From Pseudonocardia asaccharolytica DSM 44247 = NBRC 16224 (lineage in GTDB: Bacteria > Actinomycetota > Actinomycetes > Mycobacteriales > Pseudonocardiaceae), in assembly GCF_000423625.1 (NCBI RefSeq), contig NZ_AUII01000015.1:1-64000 (forward strand): 64,000 nt of DNA, written 5' to 3'. Both the position numbers and the translations under genes were made by a program. Positions 26,462-37,727 of the stretch are shown here, one piece after another; the stretch's first letter is position 1, and each line of letters begins with the position of its first letter. The notes under the pieces were generated by a model. It ran no database searches. It saw only the letters and a list, made by a program, of their open reading frames with translations, and was not told the DNA's origin.

Positions 26462-26496
26462 CGCGACTCGGTCGCGGAAATACCGCGACTCGCGGG
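26462..26496 (+). repeat. Two-hairpin intergenic repeat, copy 2
   Basis: A 35-base element made of dyads CGCGAC-tcg-GTCGCG and CCGCGA-c-TCGCGG with the spacer AAATA. It abuts the groEL stop codon (26497-26499), so in groEL mRNA it would form two hairpins immediately after the stop. Copies 1 and 3 are at 5955 and 48463. Confidence 0.8.
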
Positions 26497-29838
<3,342 letters not shown>

Positions 29839-29842
<4 letters not shown>

Positions 29843-30894
29843 GGGCCGTCCTCGCCTTCCGGTTCACCTGTGGTGGTGAACTTGTCGTAGAAGATGTTCT
29901 GCTCGCGCACTCCCAGCGACGTCAGCATCGGGATCGCCGCATCCACCATCGGCGGCGGTCCGCAGACATAGGCGTCCACCCCTTCCAGCCCGGTTTCGCT
30001 GCGCTTCACCACATCGGTGATGAGCCCGACCTCCCCCGCCCAGCCCTCCGCGTCGGAGGGCTCGGACAACGCCGGCACGTACCGGAATCCGGGCCGTTGT
30101 CCCTCGAACGCCCGCAGCTCCTTCTCGAAACAGAGGTCACGCAGCCCCCGGGCTCCGTAGTAGAAGGTGGCCTTGCGCTCGACGCCTCGTTCCGCCATCG
30201 ACCGGAGGAGCCCGAGAATCGGTGCCATTCCGGCCCCGCCGCCGACGAAGATCAGGTCCGAGGTCCGACTCTCGCGCAGTGTGAAGGTGCCGAACGGGCC
30301 CTCCACGTCGAGCCGGTCACCGACTTGCACCCGAGTGGCCAGATACTCCGAGAACAGGCCGTCCGGATAAATCTTGATGACGAACTCGAAGTGCTGGTCC
30401 CGACTGGGGGTGTTCGCCATCGAGAACGAGCGGCTCTCGTTCGTCCCCGGAACGGTGAAGTCCATGTACTGCCCGGGGAAGAACTTGATCTCGTCCGGTT
30501 CGACCAACCGGACGACCAGATGCCGCATGTCGTGCGTCACCGGCTCGTTGGCGACGACCTCGACGGATCCCTTCCGCAGCGGCAGCCCGGACCGGATGAT
30601 CTCCTCGTCGTAGTTGAGGAGCTCGATCACCAGATCCTCGTAGGCGTGCGCGCGGCAGAGCAGCGTCGAGCCTTCCTCCTTCTCGTAGTCGGGCAGGGCG
30701 AAGGTCGAGTACCGGTCGAGCTCGATGTCCTCGCCCTCCAGCACGAACGACTTGCAGGCGGCGCACTGGCCCTCCTTGCAGCCGTGCATCAGCTGCACGC
30801 CCTGCTCGGCCGCGGCCCGCAGGATCGTCTGGTCCTCGTCCACCTCGATCTCGATACCGACCGGCTCGAACCGGACTACGTGTTTGTCACCCAT
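29839..30894 (-). CDS. mimB: Monooxygenase NADH reductase ([2Fe-2S]/FAD)
   Basis: A 351-residue reductase. The N-terminal ferredoxin domain has cluster motif CKEGQCAAC with the fourth Cys in LLCRAHAY. The FAD-binding barrel has PGQYMDFTV and RSFSMANTPS. The NAD domain has FVGGGAGMAPILGLLRSM and YVCGPPPMVDAAIPML. It transfers electrons from NADH to the MimA di-iron centre. It sits 96 bases after mimA, separated by a 13-bp hairpin, and overlaps mimC. Confidence 0.94.
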
Positions 30895-30945
30895 CTATGG
30901 CAATCCTTCGGCTCATCACCGGTCGGGAAGGGCGCTGGCCTGGCA

Positions 30946-30974
30946 GGGGGAGGGCCGGCGACCGGCCCTCCCCC
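30946..30974 (-). terminator. Strong intercistronic hairpin between mimA and mimB
   Basis: Perfect 13-base arms (GGGGGAGGGCCGG and CCGGCCCTCCCCC) with a 3-base loop occupy the middle of the 96-base gap between the hydroxylase alpha gene and the reductase gene. No T-run follows. It may stabilise the mimA message or partly terminate transcription, giving more hydroxylase than reductase. Confidence 0.65.
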
Positions 30975-30990
30975 CTCGCCTGACCCGCGC

Positions 30991-32643
30991 TCAGGCGTTC
31001 GCGGGTGCCGGGCGACCGGCCGGACCCTGACGGACGTAGTCAGCGGCGAACGCTTCGCGTTCGGCGTCGGTCATCTCGTTCAGGACCACGTTCGGGCTGA
31101 CGAACGACGGGCAGCGCCGCATGTGATCCAGGGTCCACATCTTCTTGGGATCCAGGTTCAGATGTGGCTGCGCCGTCATGGTGTTGCCGTCGTCGCGGAC
31201 CATGCCCATGTCCTTGACGACGTCGGCGAAGTTCCAGCCGTGGTAAAGCGTCTCCCACTCCCGCTTACCGACGAGCCGGCCCATGTTCGGGGTCTCCCGG
31301 CCCTGATAGGTCGGCCGGAACGCCACGGTGTCGGTCCAGTGGCAGACCTCGTGGCAGTACGTGCGCCACTGGCCGTCGACCTTGTCGGTGACCATGTCCT
31401 CGCGCACCAGGCACGGCACCATGCAGGTCCAGCAGCGGTGCGGGTACACGTAGTCGACGTCCTCGAAGATGATCGGGTTGTGCCCGTTCGGGGTCGCCAG
31501 CCTGCTGTAGTTCTCCCACCACTTGCCGTACTTGTCGTACCAGCCCGGGTACTTGTACTCGAACCACTCGAAGTCCTCGTCGGTCATGCCGTCGATCCGC
31601 CAGTAGTTGGCGAGCCAACCGGTGGCGAAGAACTGCGCGACCTCGTGGACGTAGCCCTTCTCCCAGATCTGCTTCCACGCCTCCTCGATGAGGTCGTGCG
31701 GGATCACCAGGCCATACTTCTCCAGCGGCACCAGATAGCTGCGGTAGTAGTCGTCGTAGATCCAGCGACGCCACATCTCCGCGTAGGACTCGCGGTCCTT
31801 GCGCCGGTCCTTCGTGCCGTACTCGATGAAGGTGCCGATCGCGGCGTCCACCACGCGGTGGTTGTTCCACCACGCGTAGCGCAGGTCGCGCTCGAGCAGC
31901 TGGCGGTTGTCCTCGTCCGACAACGCCATCAGCAGCGTGGCGTAGCCGTTGGAGATATGCCGCGACTCGTCGGACTGCACCGAGTGGAACACCGTCGGCA
32001 GCAGGTAGTCGCCGTTGGCCGCCGCCTCGGCCGGCATGGCCACGAACAGCGTGTTGGTGAACGCCGTCTCGGCGACGATCGTCAGGTAGATGCTCGCCGC
32101 GGTGATCGCGTCACCGGTGATGAACCCCTCAGCGAACTGACGGCCGATCGTTCCGCAGTAGTCGTTGTGGAAGTTCCGCAGGCTGTTGTTGAAACCCGCC
32201 GGGTCGATGTAGTTGTTCATGTACAGGCGCTTGAGGTTCTGCTGGATCGTGCTGTGCCGAACCTCGTCGATCATCTGGATCGCCTGGCCGTTGTGCAGTT
32301 CCGGGTTCGGTACCGCGTGGAACAGCATCGGCATCGAGCGGGCCGCTGAGATCTCCGGCAACGGAATGATCGACAGGAAGAGCTTCTGCCATTCCAGCCA
32401 GCGCTCCTGCACCTGACGGAACATGTTCCCGCGGATGGCGCCGTCAGAGGCGCCGTACACCCGGTGGTCCTTTTCCTCCTGCATGGGGAAGTAGGACCGC
32501 AGGACCTGCTTGAGCGGGTCCTTCTTCTGCGCCTTCCGGAAGGTGTAGTCGGTTCCGTACTTCATGTACGGCTCGTGGTACTGCGGCTCCCAGGCGAGTT
32601 CCTGGATCTTCTGGTGAGCCTTCGCCAGACTCTGCCGACTCAC
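30991..32643 (-). CDS. mimA: Propane/phenol-type di-iron monooxygenase hydroxylase alpha subunit
   Basis: A 550-residue catalytic subunit (PrmA/MimA type). The carboxylate-bridged di-iron site is provided by two ExxH motifs: [12 protein letters not shown] and [14 protein letters not shown], each within long helices. The C-terminal region ([26 protein letters not shown]) is typical of this group. With reductase MimB, beta subunit MimC and effector MimD it hydroxylates short alkanes, ketones or phenols. The GTG start at 32643 follows a GGAGAC ribosome binding site; [14 protein letters not shown] matches the family start. First full gene of the operon, divergent from the regulator. Confidence 0.95.
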   Translation of the reverse strand: MSRQSLAKAHQKIQELAWEPQYHEPYMKYGTDYTFRKAQKKDPLKQVLRSYFPMQEEKDHRVYGASDGAIRGNMFRQVQERWLEWQKLFLSIIPLPEISAARSMPMLFHAVPNPELHNGQAIQMIDEVRHSTIQQNLKRLYMNNYIDPAGFNNSLRNFHNDYCGTIGRQFAEGFITGDAITAASIYLTIVAETAFTNTLFVAMPAEAAANGDYLLPTVFHSVQSDESRHISNGYATLLMALSDEDNRQLLERDLRYAWWNNHRVVDAAIGTFIEYGTKDRRKDRESYAEMWRRWIYDDYYRSYLVPLEKYGLVIPHDLIEEAWKQIWEKGYVHEVAQFFATGWLANYWRIDGMTDEDFEWFEYKYPGWYDKYGKWWENYSRLATPNGHNPIIFEDVDYVYPHRCWTCMVPCLVREDMVTDKVDGQWRTYCHEVCHWTDTVAFRPTYQGRETPNMGRLVGKREWETLYHGWNFADVVKDMGMVRDDGNTMTAQPHLNLDPKKMWTLDHMRRCPSFVSPNVVLNEMTDAEREAFAADYVRQGPAGRPAPANA

Positions 32644-32867
32644 GTCGTCTCCTCACGGTGGTGGGTGGTGGAGCCAGCGCCAGGTGCTGACCCCGCTTCC
32701 CGCGGCCCCGCGGGCCGCCGGCCTGGTGGTGGGACCGGCGGGGGTCGTGGGCGTTCTCCCGTTGTGCGCCCGCCGCCTCGGGCCGGGGCTGACGCGAGAT
32801 CCCCGGCGACAGCGGTGGACCGGAGATGAAGCCAGGCCGGGTTGCGCGGGTCCTCGGCGTAGCTCAT
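32640..32867 (-). CDS. Possible small leader ORF coupled to mimA
   Basis: From ATG 32867 a 75-codon frame ([20 protein letters not shown]...) runs to a TGA that overlaps the mimA GTG start as GTGA, the same coupling seen between mimC and mimD. The first 30 codons have strongly G/C-ending third positions, the rest do not, and there is no clear ribosome binding site before the ATG. I do not recognise the product. In a genome this GC-rich a chance open frame is quite possible. Confidence 0.2.
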   Translation of the reverse strand: MSYAEDPRNPAWLHLRSTAVAGDLASAPARGGGRTTGERPRPPPVPPPGRRPAGPREAGSAPGAGSTTHHREETT

Positions 32868-33032
32868 CTCGTGCTGGGAATCACACATCCGCCACCCGCG
32901 GCCTGCGGTCTCAATATGAGACGGTTGGCAGTTGGTCCCCCCTATCGTGGAGCGCGTCCGGGCGGTACCGTCCGGATCGATACCGGCTGCCGCGACGACG
33001 CGGACCACAGCTGCTCCGAGGAGGGCGACCGG
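32644..33032. other. Divergent mimA/mimR control region
   Basis: This 389-base region separates the monooxygenase operon from its activator. It contains a possible leader ORF on the minus strand, GC-rich inverted stretches near 32695-32725, and the palindrome at 32908-32922. Actinobacteria generally lack sigma-54, and I see no convincing -24/-12 promoter (TGGCAC-N5-TTGC). The mimA promoter is therefore probably sigma-70-like. Confidence 0.5.
32908..32922. promoter_or_regulatory. Palindromic candidate operator for the MimR-type activator
   Basis: GTCTCA-ata-TGAGAC is a perfect 6-base inverted repeat with a 3-base spacer, in a locally A/T-richer patch of the divergent region, about 265 bases upstream of mimA and 110 before the regulator. 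Position and symmetry suit an upstream activator site for a dimeric Fis-type HTH protein. Function is inferred. Confidence 0.5.
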
Positions 33033-34922
33033 TTGGGCCATCCGGCAGAACGCTCGACCCCCGAAGAGGCCCGTGAGACGCCCAAGGGCGGCACGCGGGC
33101 GGTCCCCGCCGTGTCCGTCCCCCTGGCTCCCGCCGAGCGGATCGCGCACGCGCGCACGGCGTTTCTCGTGAACGACCCGGTCGACCCCGGCATCGTGCGC
33201 GCGCCGATCCTGGCGTCCTGGACCCGTTCCCGACACTACGACGTCCCGGCCGACCATCTCGAGCTGCCCTACGAAAGCGACTGCGCGCCCGACTCGCCGC
33301 TCGTCCGCGCCGCCACCCCGATCGTCCTCGAGGTCGCCGACCAGCTCTCCGGCGAGCCCGTCAGCGTCATCCTCTGCGACGACGAGGGCGTCGTCCTGCA
33401 GCGACGCACCGGTGATTCAGCGCTCAACCAGCATCTCGACCGGGTGTGGCTGGCACCCGGGTTCAGCTACGCCGAGCGCTATATCGGCACCAACGGCATC
33501 GGCACCGCGCTGGAGGGCCGCGGACCGGCCCAGGTGTTCGGCCACGAGCACTACATCGAGCAGCTCGAGGACCTGGCCTGTGCCGGCGTCCCGATCCGGC
33601 ATCCGATCAACGGCAAGCTGCTCGGCGTCATCGATCTCACCTGCTGGCGGCGCGAGGCGAACAAGATGATGGCGACGGCCGTCGCCACGATCGCCCGGCG
33701 GATCGAGGAGACGCTGCTCGAACAGTCGGGCCGTCGCGAGCTCACCCTGCTGCACGACTATCTGGCCGCCTGCCAACGCAATCGGGGGGCGGTGCTCGCA
33801 CTCAGCGACGACCTGCTGATGATGAACGATCGGGCGCGCGAGCTGCTCGATCCCGGCGACCAGATGCCGCTGGTGACCAACGCCGCCGAGGCGCTCAGCT
33901 CGGGGCGGCGGCGCCAGCTGCTCATCGACCTGCCCAGCGGGGCAACCGCCAGGGTGCAGTGCCGGCCGAGCTGGGTCGAGGGCGGAAGCAGCGGCGGGGT
34001 GCTGCACGTCCAGCTGGTCTCCGCCGACACCGCGGGTTCGCGCGCCCTGAGCCTGCCGCATCCGGCGGCGCTGCCCGCCACCGTCGGCTCGGGGCCGATG
34101 TGGGCGAAATGCTGCCAGGCCGTCGACCGGCACTTCCGATCCCGCGAATGGCTCGTGCTGCAGGGTGAGCCCGGCACCGGAAAGCGGACCCTGGCCAGGG
34201 CGACCCACCAGCTGCGCAGCCCGGCGGCCCATCTGCGGCTGCTCGACGCCCAGGACTACGGGCCGCGCTGGATCGCCGAGGTCGTCGAGGAGCTGGCAAC
34301 CGGGGCCGGGACCCTGGTGCTCTGCCATGTCGACCAGCTCTCGGCCGAGGGCGTACAGGCCCTCGGCGATGCCCTCGAACCGCATCGGGAGTCGACCGAT
34401 CCGGAGCGGCCGTGGGTGGTCGCGACCGTCGATCGCAGCCGGGCGCGGATGAGCCCCGCGCTGACCGAGCTGCTCGCCTCGTTCCCCCGAACCGTCGACG
34501 TGCCGCCGCTGCGCCATCACATCGAGGACGTCACCGAACTGGTGCCGCATCTCATCGCCCGGCTCACCCGGGGCGCGGAGCTGACCTGCTCCCCGGACGC
34601 CATGCGGGTGCTCATGCGCAACCACTGGCCGGGCAATGTCGAACAGCTCTACCAGGTGCTGCGCAAGATCGTCGCGCGGCGGCGGACCGGCCAGGTCAGC
34701 CCGGCCGACCTGCCCGCGGAGTGCCGGGCGACTACCCGTCGCGTCCTCACCCCGCTCGAGGCGATCGAATGCGACGCGATCGTCGAGGCGCTGATCGAGA
34801 CCGACGGGAACAAGGCCGAGGCGGCACGGCACCTGGGGATGTCCCGGGCGACGATCTACCGCAAGATCCGCGGCTACGGCATCTCCGTGCCGGCCGCGGC
34901 GGACACAGGCCGGACGGGCTGA
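33033..34922 (+). CDS. mimR: MimR/AcoR-type transcriptional activator (GAF, degenerate AAA+, Fis HTH)
   Basis: About 629 residues. The N-terminal GAF sensor region is about 90-240 (VILCDDEGVVLQR, NGIGTALEGR, RHPINGKLLGVIDLTCW). The central AAA-like domain, about 370-560, keeps Walker A GEPGTGKRT. It lacks the GAFTGA loop that contacts sigma-54, and the Walker B position reads LVLCHVD without the DE pair. The C-terminal Fis-type HTH is about 592-613 (NKAEAARHLGMSRATIYRKI). Such proteins activate propane and acetone monooxygenase genes in Actinobacteria. TTG 33033 follows GAGGAGGG at good spacing and is chosen; GTG 33111 is an alternative. Confidence 0.88.
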   Translation: MGHPAERSTPEEARETPKGGTRAVPAVSVPLAPAERIAHARTAFLVNDPVDPGIVRAPILASWTRSRHYDVPADHLELPYESDCAPDSPLVRAATPIVLEVADQLSGEPVSVILCDDEGVVLQRRTGDSALNQHLDRVWLAPGFSYAERYIGTNGIGTALEGRGPAQVFGHEHYIEQLEDLACAGVPIRHPINGKLLGVIDLTCWRREANKMMATAVATIARRIEETLLEQSGRRELTLLHDYLAACQRNRGAVLALSDDLLMMNDRARELLDPGDQMPLVTNAAEALSSGRRRQLLIDLPSGATARVQCRPSWVEGGSSGGVLHVQLVSADTAGSRALSLPHPAALPATVGSGPMWAKCCQAVDRHFRSREWLVLQGEPGTGKRTLARATHQLRSPAAHLRLLDAQDYGPRWIAEVVEELATGAGTLVLCHVDQLSAEGVQALGDALEPHRESTDPERPWVVATVDRSRARMSPALTELLASFPRTVDVPPLRHHIEDVTELVPHLIARLTRGAELTCSPDAMRVLMRNHWPGNVEQLYQVLRKIVARRRTGQVSPADLPAECRATTRRVLTPLEAIECDAIVEALIETDGNKAEAARHLGMSRATIYRKIRGYGISVPAAADTGRTG

Positions 34923-34938
34923 CCGATACGCTCGGTTT

Positions 34939-35835
34939 GTGCTCGAGATCGACGGGATCAGCAAGCGGTTCGGGCCGGTGCAGGCGCTGCAGGACGTCAC
35001 GTTCGCGGTCCGGCCCGGGGAGATCTTCGGCTTCGTCGGCAGCAACGGCGCCGGCAAGACGACGACGATGCGCATCGTGCTCGGCGTGCTCGAGGCCGAC
35101 GCGGGTGAGGTGCGCTGGAAGGACGCGCCGATCGACGCCGATATGCGCAGGCGGATCGGGTACATGCCCGAGGAACGCGGGTTGTATCCGAAGATGAAGG
35201 TGGGCGACCAGCTCGAGTACCTGGCGCGGCTGCACGGGGTCGAGCCGGCCGAGGCGCGTGCCTCGGTCGAGCGCTGGACCACCCGGCTGGGCGTCGACGC
35301 GCGGCGCGGCGACGAGGTGCAGAAGCTCTCGCTGGGCAACCAGCAGCGGGTCCAGCTGTCCGCCGCGCTGGTGCACGATCCCGAGGTGCTCGTGCTCGAC
35401 GAGCCGTTCTCCGGGCTCGATCCCACCGCGGTCGAGGTGATGAACAGCGTGCTGCGCGACAAGGCCGACAGCGGGGTACCGGTGATCTTCTCCAGCCACC
35501 AGCTCGATCTCGTCGAACGGCTCTGCGATCGTGTCGGAATCATCTCCGGCGGCCGGATGGTGGCCGTCGGCACGGTCGCCGAGCTGCGCACGGACAGCAC
35601 CGAGCGGTTCGACGTCGTCGGGCCACCACCGGCGGCCTGGGCGCACGCGCTGCCCGGCGTCACCGTCGTGTCCGTCGAGGGAACGCGCACCCGCGTCGAG
35701 CTCACCGACGGTGCCTCCGACCAGGACGTTCTGCGGGCAGCGCTCGCGGCAGGCCCGGTCCACGAGTTCCGCCGCTACCAGCCACCGCTCACCGACCTCT
35801 ACCGCGATGTGGTCACCTCGGGGGCCGCAGCGTGA
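34939..35835 (+). CDS. ABC-2 type exporter ATP-binding protein
   Basis: A 298-residue ATPase of the NatA/DrrA class. It has Walker A GSNGAGKTT, a Q-loop region YMPEERGLYPKMKVGDQL, signature LSLGNQQRVQLSAAL (LSLGN rather than LSGGQ, usual for this class), Walker B VLVLDEPFSGLDP and switch SSHQLDLVERL. A C-terminal extension of about 80 residues follows. The GTG start lies 16 bases after the mimR stop, but a functional link to that cluster is not evident. It overlaps the permease gene as GTGA. Confidence 0.93.
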   Translation: MLEIDGISKRFGPVQALQDVTFAVRPGEIFGFVGSNGAGKTTTMRIVLGVLEADAGEVRWKDAPIDADMRRRIGYMPEERGLYPKMKVGDQLEYLARLHGVEPAEARASVERWTTRLGVDARRGDEVQKLSLGNQQRVQLSAALVHDPEVLVLDEPFSGLDPTAVEVMNSVLRDKADSGVPVIFSSHQLDLVERLCDRVGIISGGRMVAVGTVAELRTDSTERFDVVGPPPAAWAHALPGVTVVSVEGTRTRVELTDGASDQDVLRAALAAGPVHEFRRYQPPLTDLYRDVVTSGAAA

Positions 35836-37022
35836 ACGCACCACTCCCCCCCGGCCGGGCCGTACTGCTCGTCGCCCGTCGCGAGTTCATCGCCCAGACC
35901 CGCTCGCGCAGCTTCGCGGTCGGCCTGCTGATCACGATCGCGATCTTCGGGATCTACATCCTGCTGTTTCAGTTCATCGGCAGCCAGACCTCGAGCAACA
36001 CACTCGGGGTCACCCCGCAGACGGCTGCGTTGCGCGAGGCGCTGCAGGCGGGCGCCCAGGCCCAGGACCGGACGCTGACCATCACCGAGGTGGGCCACGA
36101 GACCGGGGAGCAACAGGTCCGCGACGGCGATCTCGACGCGCTGCTCGTCGGCGTACCGGGCAGTTACAAACTGATCGGGCTGGACACCGTCGACTCGTCG
36201 CTGCAGGCCATCGTGTCCGGGGTGATCGGGCAGCGCGCCGTGAACGACGCGCTGATGCAGGCCGGTGTCGATCCGGCGCAGATCGCCGCGCAGGGGCATG
36301 TCGCGGTGACGACCCTGGAGCCGGTCGACCCCGAGCGCGGGCAGCGGCTCGTGCTGGCGATCGTCGTCGCGGTGCTGCTGTTCATGTCGCTGGTCGGGTA
36401 CGGGACCGCGGTCGCCCAGGGCGTCGTCGAGGAGAAGACCAGCCGGGTGGTGGAGCTGTTGCTCTCCACTATCAAGCCGGTGCATCTGCTGGCGGGCAAG
36501 ATCCTCGGGCTGGGTGCCGTCGGGCTGCTGCAGCTGCTGGTCCTCAGCGCCATCGGGCTCGCGGGATCACTCGCGTTCGGGCTGCTCACGATCCCGACGG
36601 CGGCCGCATCGGCCCTGGTCTCGGCCGTGATCTGGTATCTGCTCGGGTTCTTCCTCTACGCCGCGATCTATGCGGCCGCCGGGTCGACGGTGTCGCGGCA
36701 GGAGGAGCTGCAGACGATCGTCGCGCCGATCATGTTCCCGCTGCTGATCCCGTTCATCTTCGCGGTGAGCGTCCTGCCCAATGACCCCCGCAACACGCTG
36801 GGCACGGTGCTGTCGTTCATCCCGTTGTTCTCCCCCACCCTGATGCCGGCCCGCGCGGCGATGGGGGTGGCGCCGCTGTGGCAGGTCGGCCTCGCGGTCG
36901 CGCTGACCCTCGCGTCGATCGTCGGGGTGGTGCTGCTGGCCGCGCGGATCTACCGCAACTCGGTGCTGCGCACCGGCGCCCGGGTGAGCCTGAAGGAGGC
37001 GCTCAGCCCGCGCCGGGGGTAG
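35832..37022 (+). CDS. ABC-2 type exporter permease (NatB-like)
   Basis: A 396-residue membrane protein: a cytosolic start with VARREFIAQTRSRSFAVG, helix 1 (LLITIAIFGIYILLF), a large extracytoplasmic loop (about 50-165), then five or six helices beginning LVLAIVVAVLLFMSLVGYG. The segment VVEEKTSRVVELLLSTIKPVHLLAGKILG is the hallmark coupling region of NatB/YhaP-type permeases. With the preceding ATPase it forms an exporter, perhaps for Na+ or a hydrophobic compound. Confidence 0.92.
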   Translation: MNAPLPPGRAVLLVARREFIAQTRSRSFAVGLLITIAIFGIYILLFQFIGSQTSSNTLGVTPQTAALREALQAGAQAQDRTLTITEVGHETGEQQVRDGDLDALLVGVPGSYKLIGLDTVDSSLQAIVSGVIGQRAVNDALMQAGVDPAQIAAQGHVAVTTLEPVDPERGQRLVLAIVVAVLLFMSLVGYGTAVAQGVVEEKTSRVVELLLSTIKPVHLLAGKILGLGAVGLLQLLVLSAIGLAGSLAFGLLTIPTAAASALVSAVIWYLLGFFLYAAIYAAAGSTVSRQEELQTIVAPIMFPLLIPFIFAVSVLPNDPRNTLGTVLSFIPLFSPTLMPARAAMGVAPLWQVGLAVALTLASIVGVVLLAARIYRNSVLRTGARVSLKEALSPRRG

Positions 37023-37045
37023 TGCCCGGGCGGTCCTTCAGTGCT

Positions 37046-37552
37046 TCACCCGGAACGACCGGCACGAGGCTTGCGCTTCCACTCGGTGAACCCGGCGCGC
37101 CGGGCATCCTCGGCGGTGCGGAACCATGCCTCGGCCTTGGTGCGGGCGAAGTACGGGCTCGACGGGGTGTGAAACAGCTTCGACGCCCCGCTGCCCTTGA
37201 TCGTGTAGTCCGGCCCCGGCGCGGATCCGTCGGGCAGCGGACGGGCCGACCCCGGGCCGTATGGGGCGTCCGGATCCTCGGCCGGAACCGGTTCGGCGGC
37301 AGCCGGTGCGGGTTCGGTAGGTGATGGTTGGGCCGACGGGGTCGGCGGCACCGTACCGACCGGCTCCGCCGGCGGCGCGGCGCGGCCATCGGCCACGGCC
37401 GGAGGCGTCCGTGGGGGTGGCGCCGTGGCAGCGTTCCGCTCCTCGTCGGATCGGTCCGCGATCCGGCGGTAGGTGATCCAGCCCACGAGGCCGAGGAGCA
37501 CGGCGAGCACGATCCATTGGCTGCGGTGCACGGGCGTCGACTCGTCAGACAT
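37046..37552 (-). CDS. Membrane-anchored sunset-domain protein
   Basis: A 168-residue protein: an N-terminal transmembrane helix (IVLAVLLGLVGWITYR, about residues 13-28), a Pro/Ala-rich linker (about 40-115), and a C-terminal sunset-type domain (DYTIKGSGASKLFHTPSSPYFARTKAEAWFRTAEDARRAGFTEWKR). Sunset domains occur in actinobacterial envelope proteins and at the tail of some ribosomal proteins; their function is unknown. It is convergent with the exporter permease (23 bases between stops) and downstream of gltA. Confidence 0.82.
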   Translation of the reverse strand: MSDESTPVHRSQWIVLAVLLGLVGWITYRRIADRSDEERNAATAPPPRTPPAVADGRAAPPAEPVGTVPPTPSAQPSPTEPAPAAAEPVPAEDPDAPYGPGSARPLPDGSAPGPDYTIKGSGASKLFHTPSSPYFARTKAEAWFRTAEDARRAGFTEWKRKPRAGRSG

Positions 37553-37625
37553 GCGTCTGCCTCCCCCTTTCGGTGTGGGCAGAGACTAGGCGGTTGCCCG
37601 TGTCGACGTCGCGATGCCCGGCCGC

Positions 37626-37672
37626 GCTTGAGCGGCTCATGCGCCACTGGGTGATGCTTGCGCCGCTCAAGC
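37626..37672 (-). terminator. Hairpin downstream of gltA
   Basis: Perfect 11-base arms (GCTTGAGCGGC and GCCGCTCAAGC) with a 25-base loop lie 56 bases past the gltA stop and 74 bases before the next start on the same strand. This is the position of a gltA terminator, without a T-tract. Confidence 0.6.
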
Positions 37673-37727
37673 AGCGGTCACGTCGCGGCTTGCACCGTTG
37701 GGAGCGCCCGGTGGGGTGGGCTCCGGC

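Noticed and set aside
32644..33032. Sigma-54 (-24/-12) promoter for mimA
   Set aside because: No TGGC-N9-TGC-like element with correct spacing was found, and the activator lacks the GAFTGA loop needed for sigma-54 contact.
33417..35705. A 762-codon open frame on the minus strand opposite mimR and the ABC ATPase
   Set aside because: Antisense to GAF/HTH and Walker-motif coding sequence; low-complexity translation.
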